Positions 22,001-33,099 of a stretch of DNA of 64,000 bases are shown here, in pieces. The stretch is from positions 62,402,236 through 62,466,235 of the forward strand of contig NC_133777.1 of the NCBI RefSeq assembly GCF_003597395.2. Direction: 5' to 3'. The notes beneath the pieces are model-generated. The model worked only from the letters and a program-made list of their open reading frames with translations. It was not told where the DNA came from and did not search any database. The translations under genes were made by a program, and so were the position numbers. Each line of letters starts with the position of its first letter. The first letter of the stretch is position 1. Origin of the DNA: Chelonoidis abingdonii (taxonomy: Eukaryota; Chordata; Testudines; Testudinidae).

Positions 22001-24015
22001 CTATGGCCTGGTATGAGCTTTATCATCTTCAAGTTGCCATTTAAGCATATAGGAACAGTCCCTCCTTTCTTACTCTTGGCCCATATGGTTCAGGGATTGA
22101 TTCAGTACCAGGGTTTGACCAGCACAAACCAAGCTGTGAAAAGTCAGCTTGAAGGTGGGACATGGTGGCATAGGTCCCACTTTGCTAGAGCCCAGAAAAT
22201 GGGCAGGACTGGACGGAGAAAGTATAAGGAACTTATGAGATCTTCTGATAAATAAAAGCTGCTTCCCTTAGTGAGCCCCCTGGGGGAGGGCAGTGGTATT
22301 GCCACCTTGCATCTCCCAAGGCTGAGTTTGAGTACACCATGGGCATAGGAGAAATTGGCCCCTGTAAACTAGGAAATCACGAAGAAGAATAAAATGGGAT
22401 AATCAGAGCACATAGCTCTTTCTGGTGCCCAGTTTAATTTAGCAATGTGTGTAGATTATAACAGGAGGATTCACATGTACAGTGGGTGTCCCAACCCAAT
22501 CTGCTTTATTAAGCACTTTGATGGTTCTTTACAACAAGATACACGTCTCATCTGAGAGCTCAATTTCAGGCATTTCACTCTCAACCCCTGGCAATTCTAT
22601 CAGCCAAGTGTAAACCAAAGAAAACAGATAAGTGGCTCACTCCCTTGAAAAAGAAAAAAAATGACACAAACAAAAAAATACTTGGTTTGAGCCCTCTCCT
22701 GCCCCAGATGCTCCTCTTAGCCTTTTCTGCCTGGCCCTAGAGATTTCAATTGTGTATTCAGTTTTTAGTATTAATCTCAGTCTTTCCCAGATGGCCAGCA
22801 CATTCACGCTTCTCCAGTAGCGTTCTGACTCAGTAATGAGGAGGCCTGAGTTTGGAAATGGATTCGGGATCCCAAGCACAGCATGCTGATGGAAACAGGT
22901 AGGATACTGCAGAAGACCAACCTGCACATTCAAAAGATGATTGTTGTGCAGCCAAGAAATGCCCATTTATTGGCTTGCTGAAGCCAGCATTGACTGCCAG
23001 GGAGGATGCTAATTGTAAGATGAAAATGTAACTGCCATAGACAACTAACTTTTGGGTACTTTTTGAGTGATAGCTGCAAGGATTTGGCCAAAAGACTCCC
23101 ATAACATTAAGAGAAACTGCGTGGCTAACTCCCAGCACCTCAGGATGAAAGCATCAGAAGAGAGAAAGGAAAACAGCCCTGTACAGTTAAATTGCAATAA
23201 ATACTTTCTCTTCCTCGGTGAGCTCACAATGATAGATTTGCAAAGCACATTTTCTGATCCTGTGTGTATCTGCAAGAACTAATATACCTGCATGCACAGT
23301 ATTCAGTGGTCTGCTTTCAAACTAGGAAAGGAAAAAAGCACACAAGCTGAAGGAAAGCCTCAGGTGGCTGATATATTGCATTACAAGAAATGGCCCTAAT
23401 ACTAAAAGGAAAGGAGGCAGAGGATGTGCAACCTCTTCTGTGCTGTATGCCTGTATTGTACTGTGAAAGAAAGATGGAAAAGCTAGGAAGGGAAAGTAGT
23501 GGAAGTGGTTGGCAATGAAATGGGTTTCTATCTTTTTGTTTTAGAAGGACTTAGAAGCAAAATTTGAAGGCCCTTGTGTTTGAAGTCTCTTGATGGCAAG
23601 ATTATATTAGAGCCAAGGGTAAACACAGGTCCATAATCTACTGTAATGTAGTATGACATATTAAATGGACAATGTCAAGGATGCCTAGCTGAAAAGTCTA
23701 GCTTTAAAATGTCATATGATATTTACTTTCACAGTCACCTAATGACCCTCTGAAATAAGGCGAGATTCTCCTCTCTGACATAGTTCAAAAATGTACAAAT
23801 TCAGATTTACAGAGCGGCAGTGGTAGGAGAGAAACGAGCACCCAAAGCTCACGGTGATGAGTGGAGCCTCGGAATAGTGGCAGGGCTCATTCTTATAGGA
23901 TTCTGAGCATCCTCGACTCCTACTAAGGCAGTGGAAGCTCAAGGTGCCCAGCACCTTACAAGATTGGACTTTTATTCAAGTCTGAGGGAAAATAAGGTGA
24001 TGAGAAGTGCTTACA
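22001..24015. other. Unannotated noncoding stretch
   Basis: Several open frames of 70-109 codons overlap on opposite strands (for example 22637-22966, 22830-23138, 23045-23275), with no domains. I judge them chance. No repeats I can name. Confidence 0.4.
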
Positions 24016-24019
24016 GCTA

Positions 24020-24429
24020 GAGTTGGTTGGGAATTTTTGACAAATAATTTTTTCATTGAAAAAGTCAATTCATCAAAACTGACACTGTTTGTGAAACTGG
24101 GATTGGGATTGGGCTTGACGAACTTCCCAACTCAAAAATATATTGAGGAAGAAAGTTCCACAATTGTCAAAATGTTTCATTTCAGCATTTTCTAACTGAA
24201 AAATCCCAGTTTTCTCCAGTTTGAAATGACTTTTTGTTTTGAAATTTAACCTAATTAGACTGAAAAAGGGCAAAAGGGTTGAAATTGAAATGAAACATTT
24301 CAAAATTATTAAAATGAAATGTTTTATCTGACCTGAAATGGGGGAGACGATCAGTTTTTTCAGTTCAAAAATGTTTTTGATTTTGGCTTTTCATTCTGAT
24401 TTTAGGTGGGGAAAAAAATTCTAACTCTC
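24020..24429. repeat. AT-rich foldback element (GARYTGGT ends), copy 1
   Basis: It opens with TA then GAGTTGGTTGGGAATTTTTGAC and contains many AAAATTT/AAATTTC-type words on both strands, closing near 'ggaaaaaaattctaactctc'. A better-bounded relative lies at 46284-46597. Low-complexity composition makes boundaries approximate. Confidence 0.45.
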
Positions 24430-24814
24430 GAAAATACTCATGGGACTGAGAATCTTTCCTGCCTAGTTCTACTTACAACAAATGTTTTGTTGTGTGCTTC
24501 AAAGTCATTTTCCTTTCTTGACATGATGTTTTTACTTATATTATGGTAGTGGAAGTATCTTGCTCTTGCTGACTAGTTTAATATGTAATAAAACTACATG
24601 AAGTCTTGATCCAGCACAGAATATCGACCTCAACCTCTTACAGGCCACAGAGGCCTTTAGGATCCAAATCCTGGAGCAAGGAAGGCCAGTCTATTCTGAA
24701 GAAAGTTGATCCTACCATGGAAATCTATTTTATTATTAAAAAAAATTCACCAAAAATAACCGAGTGAAATTTATTGAGGAAGTATAAAGATTATTTTCTA
24801 CTGGTTTCCATATC
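24430..24814. other. Unannotated noncoding stretch
   Basis: No gene or named repeat. Confidence 0.35.
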
Positions 24815-24855
24815 CACACGGCGCGCACACGCGCGCGCGCACACACACACACACA
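24815..24855. repeat. Alternating CG/CA tract, Z-DNA-prone
   Basis: CACACGG is followed by about 34 bp of nearly unbroken alternating purine-pyrimidine: GCGCGC, ACAC, (GC)n and then (AC)n. (CG)n is the strongest Z-forming sequence, and CpG runs like this are rare in AT-rich vertebrate DNA. Confidence 0.85.
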
Positions 24856-24944
24856 AAAGGAAAAGAATTGCCATCACTGTTACTTAGTTTACATTGGTAG
24901 TACAGAAAGAACAGTACTGGCAGTCAGTGTGCACTGTTTTCAAG

Positions 24945-25020
24945 TATGAGCCAAATTCATTCCTGTGGTGGTTCCCTTAGTTATAATGAAATTACTCCAG
25001 GGATGAGTTTGGCCCTTTAT
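24945..25020. repeat. Foldback-type sauropsid repeat fragment
   Basis: 'gccaaattcattcctgtggt' and the later 'ggatgagtttggccc' form imperfect inverted ends around an 'aatgaaattactccag' interior. This is the layout of dispersed GGCCAAATT...TTTGGCCC repeats. Confidence 0.4.
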
Positions 25021-25619
25021 CCATTATTGACAGAGCTGATAGTCTCTTAGGACCAGAGTCAGTGAAAATTCCATCTGCTTTCCATGACATACTCTTTTCT
25101 AGGAGAGGGTTGATTTTTATGTATAGAAGCGTGGGAGCACATTGCAGTGGTATGTGCTGCACATAACAGTTATGCCTATCTGCATGCTCACTGTGCCCAA
25201 TTTAGAATAGGATCTCAGAGAGAAGTATTTTTCTTGGTGTCTGTAAAACTGTTGAGTGCTGGGGAGGGTTCTGAACAGCAGTCTGCAATGGAGATGAGCA
25301 CAAGCAATTCAAAAAGTGGTTGTTCAGTCCGCTACAGAGGCATTCATTGGCATGTGGGTAGGCTGGGTATTTTATGTTGAGCATTTTGTTTTCCATTGGT
25401 CAATATTCTAATTAGAGTTGTGTAAAAGTTTCCGAACAAAATCTGAAAACTAAAACCTGGTTTTGGTTTCCATTACAAACACAAAACTTGCTTAGACCAG
25501 ATTTAGACACAGGTTTGTTGAAGTTTGCTAAAGTTTTAGGTGAACCTGGGGCCTGGACTCATTTTCAAGTAACTGGGATGATTTGTGGTTTAGGGATGAA
25601 AACCTATATTACTGACTCA
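25021..25619. other. Unannotated stretch with a small AT-rich element fragment
   Basis: No gene. 'tagagttgtgtaaaagtttc' near 25414 resembles the start of the AT-rich foldback family at 24020 and 46284. Confidence 0.3.
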
Positions 25620-25980
25620 GGGATAAAGACATTCTACTGGCGTAAATTGGAAATGATGTCAGTGGAGCTATCTTAATTTACACCACGCATGGATCTGGCC
25701 CAGCAATGTTTGCTTTGATGCAGCATTGCCAAAAATATCTGAAACAAGGTACAGATTACTGCTTTCTTGATTGTGGCCTCATCTTGCAGGGTGCTGACTA
25801 CCTCCTGTGAGGTGTTAAGTTCCTCAAATTTCCATTGACCTCAATGAGACTTCAAGATGCTCAGCACATTTAGGGTGACATTTTCAGAAGTGCCCAGCAT
25901 TTAATTCAATGAGAGCAGAGTCGGGCCAACAATGAATGCTTTTGAAAATCCCACCCTAAAAGGCCATTTCTTTATTGTCA
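25620..25980. repeat. Cluster of two or more foldback-type repeat fragments
   Basis: At 25620-25705 'ctactggcgtaaattgg', 'gtcagtggagctat' and 'tttacaccacgcatggatct' form the inverted-arm pattern around a GTGGAGCTAT centre. At 25785-25975 'tccattgacctcaatgagac' and 'gacattttcagaagtgccca' match another dispersed type. Both are diverged. Confidence 0.4.
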
Positions 25981-25989
25981 GGCAACTGA

Positions 25990-26385
25990 CGTGAAGGCGG
26001 TTTGGTCTAATGGTCAGAGTGGGCATTAGGAACCAAAGATTAAGGTCAGCGCCAGAGTCAGTAGTCAGAAGCTGGAGTCAAAGCTCAATCCAGGGTCAGC
26101 AGTCAGAATCCAGAGCCCTGGATCAAGCCAGAGGTCAGGACCTATAGCAAGCAGAATAGCAGAAGGAGGAGTTCAAGGCAGGTACCTCAAGGTAACACAG
26201 GAGCTGTCAAGTTGGTGGGCATTGAGCAGCCAGCAAGCTGCTGCAGTCTTAAAAGCCAGCCTGCTGGCCTCTGCAGCCAATCAGATGATGAGGCTAATCA
26301 GGCTGCCTGATGCAGGCCAGCCGTATTGATGAGGTGACCTGGAAACTAACTCTGCTGCAGATCTGGGTTCCTGACACTTATGCAG
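25990..26385 (+). repeat. GTCAG-rich interspersed repeat with tRNA-like head
   Basis: Near 26002, TGGTCTAATGG resembles a Pol III A box. Then comes a run of GTCAG/AGTC-rich units (26045-26140) and a body including 'ccagcctgctggcctctgca', ending 'ctgggttcctgacact'. The order matches a dispersed turtle/crocodilian repeat I recognise only by pattern. No clear B box and no coding frame. Confidence 0.45.
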
Positions 26386-26389
26386 CGAA

Positions 26390-29300
26390 AAGTCATAGAT
26401 ATTTGAAATTCTGCAATTATTACTGGGGAAAAAAGATCAAAGTCTGCCACCTTTGACACCACTGTTCAGACAAAAATGATCCAAGACAACTCTTGAGTCA
26501 TGAAAACCTAAAGCAGACTGTGGTGCTGCTTCCTGTGCTCCTGTAATTAGAAAGGCCATACAGATTAACCAACATGCATATTTGCTGTTTCATTCTGGAA
26601 TAATAACCTCTGAAGAACACAGGAACAAGGATCAAAGAGCAGAGCCAAAGATGGTTGGGACCAAGGTGTTTTCAGTCTCACAGGTCCACAGGCAAGGCAG
26701 AAAGTTAGTTCAAAAGACTCCTCCACACATATACTACAACCACCCTTCACTTTGCATCTTAATAGACACACACTGGGCCAGGGATATGACCAAAGAAGTC
26801 CAGCAAATACCTTGCAAAATGGCTATGAAAGGAGAAAGGAAAGCAACTTGATTTTAAACTAATTTTTACTGTATTTGTACACTGACAGTGCTCAGAGGCC
26901 TCAACTGGGATTGGGGTCCTGTTGTGGTCAGCTTTCTAGAAATATAGAGCTAGATAAGTTCCTGCCCTAAAGAGATCTGTATTCTGATATTACTCCACCT
27001 CTGTTTAACATCATGTGGGGCACTCTAGAAAAGACCTCTGCAAAAATCTGCAGTAAATTTCAGTAGCAAACTAGCAAATTCAATTAACCATGATGAGTCT
27101 TGGTGCTTTTTGTTTAATGATGCATGTACAAAATATGCTGTAGCTCAATATTAGTTGTGATTGCAGAGATCATGTATTTATTAATATATCTTGAGCAACA
27201 CGGTATATGGAGTGTTAATATAATCCTACCCAACAATTCTAGCCAGCTATTGCATGGGAAAATATTGGGGTTATTTCTTTGACAGTCCTGATTTTGCCTT
27301 ATTGTTAGTTCCAAGTGAAAATGTTAGCAGGAAACAAGCTGTATAGTGATTTCCCTGACACACGTAAATAATTATATTTACACACATATAACTGGCTAGA
27401 ACTATTTTTTAACAAAGCTCAGGTAAGCAGAGGAAGGAATATAATGGCCAAGGGTCAAATTGATTGACAGACAGACTGTGCTCCAAAAGATTTTTTTGCT
27501 ATGGTGAGGTGCTTACTTAGAATTACTTTTTTAAGCTTGTTATTCTCTAGGAACTGCTGCAAAATTGCTACTTTTGAACCAAGTGATTAAATACCAGGTT
27601 TGAGGTATGACATTCATGTGACATCTGTAACATTTTGTTGGGAGCTTAACTGAAGCTATTTAAGTTCCCTACTGCAAGTGTGTTCTACAGGGAAAATATA
27701 TAACAAAACATGCTATCAAGGGCTTTTAAGGCATTTGTCATGCATCTATAAAACCTCACCAAAAGAGCCTGCTGACATGATTGTAAAATAAAATTATATA
27801 CAACTATAAGAGGATTAAAAGTCAAATATTCCCTGATATCCCAGATTATTTACATGTTAAAGAACGCTATGGAATGAATTATGCTGTCATGTCAGGAGCC
27901 ACACTTCAAACCAAAATCTGCCAATCATATAATGCTGAGTTTGTTGGGCCTTAGATACAGGGACCCAGCCAACTGCCTCAGGCAACATCCATACTTATTA
28001 GACAACATAGACTCCAGGGAGCTTTTCAGAGCATGGCCCTCACCACCTGGCTAAAGCAGAGAGCAATGAAAGACAGCACTACAACAAAGCACTAAGTGAC
28101 TACAGGACTGGCTACAGAGCATGAATCCAAGGCCTTGTAGGGCAAGTAGGCTTAGTCCCAGGGGACAGACATGTTAGATTTGTATTTCACGCTCCCTTAT
28201 TTTTAGCACCTTTGTCACGAGATCACAGAAATCTTAATAACATGCCTATTGCATACTCTGATGACTGCGTAGCTTTTGCTTAAATTGGCAATTCTTGAAA
28301 TTAAACAGCAGGTTCCTTCAGTGTGATGGATCTTCTTGGGGTTTTGTTGTTGTTGTTTCCTGAATTTGGAAATGGGCAGATGTAGGGTCAGATTATTGAT
28401 CTGCTAGCAGTTTCTTCCTGCTGTGTTATGTATCAAAGCCTAGAGGGAGCTATCTACGTACGCTGGCAGCTCAGAGATTATGATTGCTCTAAGGAGGACA
28501 GACCATAAATGACAGAGCTGAGATTTTTTTTTTTTTTGAACGTTTTCTTTGCTCTTTTAGGAGAGTCAAGTGTGAATATTTTCTGGAAAAAGCCCACTTG
28601 ATGTGGGTTTTACAGATAGTTCTGTGGGCTGCTCAGGCAAAGGATTGGAAAATAAAATGGAAAAGCAGTTATAAACACTGAAAGAAAGATATAGAAAAAT
28701 AGCATCTATGTCTTAGGCAGCATCAATATTTGTCTTTATATATTACAGAGTAAGCTACAATAGCATTCACACAGTGCTCTTCCACCCTGCTTAAAATGGC
28801 TGGTCAGTACAACCTGCTCTGTAACATAATGACCAGCTTTAAATCCATCAAAGTGGAAGGCTTAAAGGTAAAGCCTAGTACAAAGTCATATTGCAGAGGT
28901 TCAGACATGGAAATCCAGTAAATTTTATTTTCTATTCACAGTGGGGTGGGGGAAGAGAAACACTTATAAAGCAGGAAGATACCATGCTGGGTACTGGGGA
29001 TGTCAGTTCTGCTTCCTTAAACATATCACTTTATTTTTTCAATTGCCTTCCAAATATTGTGAGAAACTCTTGCCTAATCTTTGTATGTTTTTTATACAAA
29101 TAAAATAAGAAAAACAAAACAAAAACCCCGATGACCTTTGCGTTCATTTAACACTAGCTTTTAAATATGAGCTACATTCAAATCATTGATAGCAATAGCT
29201 TCATGAAACATTTATTTTAGCCTTTATCTGTGTTACAATTTTGGCTTGGATTTTTTTTCCCAGTAAATATATATAAGGGAAAGAGTTACTCTAGATAATT

Positions 29301-30384
29301 AATATTTCCTCTCCGTTTTTTTTAAACCGTTCCATTGCTGTATGTCATCCTTTCAGAGGGAGAGAAAGAGCGAGTGAAGGATAGTGCGAGTGTGTGTGTG
29401 TCTCTGTGCGTGAGAACAATTCTGCAAAAGATTATCTTGCACACAAAGCAAATGGCCCTGCCCTCATTGTGAAGGCAGTGATTCCCCTGAGATTAGGGTA
29501 GAAGGAATTGCTTATGGTCAGCAGAGGCAGGGAGAACAATAGAGACCAAAATGGACAGCAGCAGCAGTCTGCTGAGATGGGTGGGATACTGGCCAAATGG
29601 CCATTGCAGAGCACATGGCATTGTCACTGTCACCAGAAGTGGCTAAGAGGTCTCAAATTAGCAGTAGTTATGATTAGCAGGTGGTTTAAGAGATACAAGG
29701 CCTAGAAAAATGATTGGTAGTTGAGACATCACGGTATACATCAAGTTTTTATTCCTATATATTACATGCTATTTAGTCAGAAGTACTTTTTTCCTTTGCT
29801 CATTAAAAGAGAATTATGAAATCACTTAAAGGAAAAATTAGTGATAAAGATGAGGGACACAGATTTAAAATGTGGTCAATAAAAGGAAGAGAAAAGATGA
29901 CCAAATTCATCAATTCCTGAAAAAAAAAGGGCACTGAATTTTATAGAGGCCATTAAAACTCCAGCAGTCTCTTTTGGTGAGGGACTGAATTAATATTTCT
30001 TTAGAATTATGTTGCATCAAAAAAGCTGCAAGAAAAACAACTGTTACTCATCTGTATTTTATCCAATTTAAAAGGACTGGAACTGGATTTTCTTTTAATG
30101 TTCATTTTCCACACATCATCTCCTTTGTAATTTAAATAGATTGTGAATCTGTTCTTAGGAAAGATGGCCGAATGCCTGGGGATTCAGATCTAGATTTCAA
30201 AGAACCTAAGTCCAGGAGATAATTTAATAGACATTTTGAATCCCTGTCTATTTCCTAACTTTGAAAACAAATTTCAGGGGAACAGGAACCAGGCACTCAG
30301 AAAGATATTGGCTATTTGCAAAGTGTGATTACAGACCTGGATCCTCAAATTTCAGATCCCACTTTTTTTTTCAGGGCTATCTCA
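26390..30384. other. About 4 kb with no recognised gene or repeat
   Basis: Open frames are under 90 codons and without domains. A purine-rich to GTGT tract lies at 29355-29405. No RNA gene seen. Confidence 0.4.
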
Positions 30385-30475
30385 GATCCAGATCCATAAC
30401 GGGTGTACATCAGCACAGTTCCATTGCCTTCCATGGAATTATGTCAGTTTATACCACCTAAGAATCTGACCCTCT
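30385..30475. repeat. Foldback-type sauropsid repeat fragment
   Basis: 'gggtgtacatcagcacagtt', 'ccattgccttccatggaatt' and 'gtcagtttataccacctaag' give the inverted-arm pattern around CCATTG...CCATGGAA. Confidence 0.45.
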
Positions 30476-30859
30476 ATATCTTTGTTAGTGAAATAAACTA
30501 CCTATTTTTAGTCCTGCACCAGAGAAACTTCACAGCAGGTTCAAGTCTTTATTTCATGGGCATTCTTTGCTGAGTGGTCACTGCCCATATGTACACAATT
30601 AAAGAAGTTAATTCCATGAGAATCTAGCAGTAGAAGAGCAAGACCAAACCCTAATATGTGTCTTGTCTTGTTTTGTTTAAAAGGGAAGGTGAAGTGAGAG
30701 GTGTCTGACAGCAATAGGTGCTGGACTGTGATCACTAATGCTTATTCCATGTGCTTTAGGCCACTGAACAGCTATTGGGATAACTTGGGATGGCCCCCTT
30801 CTCTGGAGGATAGATCCACCATTGGCCAGCTGGAGGAAGAAGATCACTGATTAGTCCCT

Positions 30860-31290
30860 TGGTCTGCCTTTTTATTAATATACACCCTAGCCTGGGTCCG
30901 GAGGAGCTATTTGAGCAACCCTACCTCCCTTTCCTGTGACTAATTTCAGAGTGCATTTTGCAGACGCTGCGGGGCTGACCAATTGCTTATTTGGGGGTCA
31001 GGAAGGAATTTTTTCTTCCTGTTGGAGCCAAATTGGCAGAGGGCTGGGGGGAGTTCTTTTTAGAAGAGTGAGCTAGGTCCTTGGGATAGCTGGAGGAGAG
31101 TCTACCCCAAGTTATGGGTTATATGATAGGAGTGCTTTAATCCCACATTGGAACCACTCCAAATGCCTTGTATGTGAGACCATGGGTGACAGGGTGGGTA
31201 GTGCCCCTCCCTTTTGTGCATAATGTTGCAACCTGCCACTTAAAAATCCATCCCTTATTTGCTGCCACATCCAGATCAGTGATCTAAAGT
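30860..31290 (+). mobile_element. CR1-like LINE 3' fragment, copy B
   Basis: It carries the same ordered blocks as 21450-22000: 'gctgcggggctgaccaattg', 'gccaaattggcagagg', 'gtgacagggtgggtag', 'cacttaaaaatccatccc' and 'catccagatcagtgat'. This copy keeps the 'gggggtcaggaaggaatttt' block, which is typical of CR1 3' regions and is missing from copy A. Confidence 0.7.
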
Positions 31291-31385
31291 TGAAAGCTTC
31301 TGTATCTCATCACTAGTTCCCAGGAATTGTTCAGCAACTCTGAAAATCAAGCCGTAGGAGTCTCAAGATGGGGACTAAGAAACTG

Positions 31386-31665
31386 AGGGCTGGTCTACAC
31401 TACGGGGGAAAATCGATCTCAGATACGCAACTTCAGCTATGTGAATAATGTAGCTGAAGTCGAAGTATCTAAGACTGAATTACTCACTGTCCTCACGGTG
31501 CGGGATCGATGTCCGCGGCTCCCCATGTTGACTCCACAACTCCGTTCGGGTTGGTGGAGTTCTGGAATCGATATAAGCGCGTTCAGGGATCGATATATCG
31601 TGTCTAGATGAGATGCGATATATCGATCCCCGAGCAATCGATTGTCGGGGATGTGACGTAGCCTT
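31386..31665. mobile_element. CpG-rich palindromic element with perfect 15-bp hairpin
   Basis: 'agggctggtctacactacgg' on the left and a GTGACGTAGCCTT-type right end give weak inverted termini. Inside, GGGATCGATATATCG (31586-31600) and CGATATATCGATCCC (31616-31630) are a perfect inverted repeat around a 15-bp loop. AACTTCAGCTA (31428-31438) also pairs with TAGCTGAAGT near 31451. Many CpGs survive, unlike in the surrounding DNA. Open frames at 31437-31671 are incidental. Confidence 0.65.
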
Positions 31666-31859
31666 AGACATCCATAATTTGAGGATGCTTTGAAAATATT
31701 GGCCTTACTGACTACGGTGTGAATACATCTGCTGTGTGGTTGTGATCCATAAAGCTCATTGTTATGATGTTCTGTGCCTCACTCAGAGCTAATCCAGTTC
31801 CCTGAGGTGAATCAGGCCCACCTTGATTTAAGGATCCTCAGTCCACCAGAGGCTCCACA

Positions 31860-32330
31860 TTTACTCTGTTGTCAGGTGCTTTCACTGGATGCCATCCTGG
31901 TCTCAAACAATGCGGACGGGAAAGCTTCAGATTTCCCACCATGAGAGGGTAGGAGGAGCAGACCTGATAACTGTGAACAGAAGACTTGGCCTTTTAATAC
32001 TGGTTGCCTTTTTAGTTTTGAGAAAGCATTCTGGAATGGCCCCAGCTAGACATGGGACACTGGATGGGATTGGCCAAGGCTCTGAAGTGCCACTGAGCAT
32101 TCTCTCTCTCAGGTGCTTGGCTGGTTCATTTTTGCTGCTATCCTCAAGGTCTAACTGATTGCAATATGTTGGGTCAGAAAGGAATTTTCCTCTGGGTGAG
32201 CTTGGCAATGACCTTGTGGGAGGGGGGGAAGGGTTTTCACCTTCCTCTGCAGCATCTGGGTGCGAGTCACTTGCCAGGATTATTTTAATAATTTCCCTGC
32301 CAGAGACAAAAAATGCACGTGCAGACAACA
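31860..32330 (+). mobile_element. CR1-type LINE 3' region fragment
   Basis: The order 'ctgaagtgccactgagcatt', 'ctcaggtgcttggctgg', 'ggtctaactgattgcaatat', 'gggtcagaaaggaattttcc', 'tttcaccttcctctgcagca' and 'gtcacttgcca' follows reptilian CR1 3' regions and matches 63595-63730. The terminal part is missing. The frame at 31889-32158 is repeat-derived. Confidence 0.75.
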
Positions 32331-32945
32331 CCTAAAATGAAAGGAAGCAGCTATAGCCCTATCAGATCTCCTATATTGTATCATATAAATAATGTAAAAT
32401 ACATGACTAACCAGACACGTCCCTAGAAATTAGTACTTCCAAGAGGCAAATAAGAACAAAACCAATGATGTTTGGATTGTATTTTTGACTGTTTACGTTT
32501 AAATAAATAATTGTTCCAAGACTTTATTTATTTATTTTTGCTAAGTGTGAGGACATAGTATCCGACAAACATTCCAATAGCTGACTGCTTCTTTGCTGTG
32601 TGGGGTGTACATAAGATTTAGCTTCCCTTAACCCCATCTCACCAACTTTCAAGAATCATGGGCTGCAGAACTAAGGAAATGGTGCTGATTCTGAGCCTCC
32701 TATTTTCCTTGTAAGGATTTTATTAGTTTCTGCCATCGACATTCAAACATGTTTAATGTGGGAATGTACTCAATAATTTTTCATGCTACTGTAATTTAAA
32801 TGCATTGTTTGGATCATACAGTACCAGAGGGAAAATATACATGGGGAATGAAGTAGAACAGCATTCTTTTTCCTGTTGTTTCTCCAAGTCAAATTAGGTA
32901 CAGGAAAAATTCTATTGACTGGACTTTAGTATACACATGTTCTAT
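32331..32945. other. Unannotated noncoding stretch
   Basis: AT-rich, no gene or named repeat. Confidence 0.35.
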
Positions 32946-33090
32946 GTTAGAGAGACAAGGTGGATGAGGTAATATCTTCAGCCCTGAAGAAGATTACTAT
33001 CACTAACAGAAGTTGCTCCAATAAAAGATATTACCCCACCCACCTTGTCTCTCTAATATCCTAGGACCAGCACAGACACCACTACATACA
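32946..33090. mobile_element. Inverted-arm copy of the hammerhead-bearing short element
   Basis: GTTAGAGAGACAAGGTGG (32945-32962) is complementary to CCACCTTGTCTCTCTAA near 33040-33057. Between the arms lies CTGAAGAAGA, a CUGANGA-type box (CTGAAGA at 32984-32990). The expected stem II and GAAA are replaced or deleted, so the ribozyme is dead. The right arm continues into 'cctaggaccagcacagacac'. Related copies are at 4648 and 16570. Confidence 0.6.
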
Positions 33091-33099
33091 TTTCCTATG

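Noticed and set aside
22637..23275. Three overlapping minus-strand frames of 76-109 codons
   Set aside because: They overlap in different frames without domains or exon boundaries; consistent with chance.
31889..32331. Frames of 89 and 134 codons on opposite strands
   Set aside because: Both lie in a CR1 3' region fragment.
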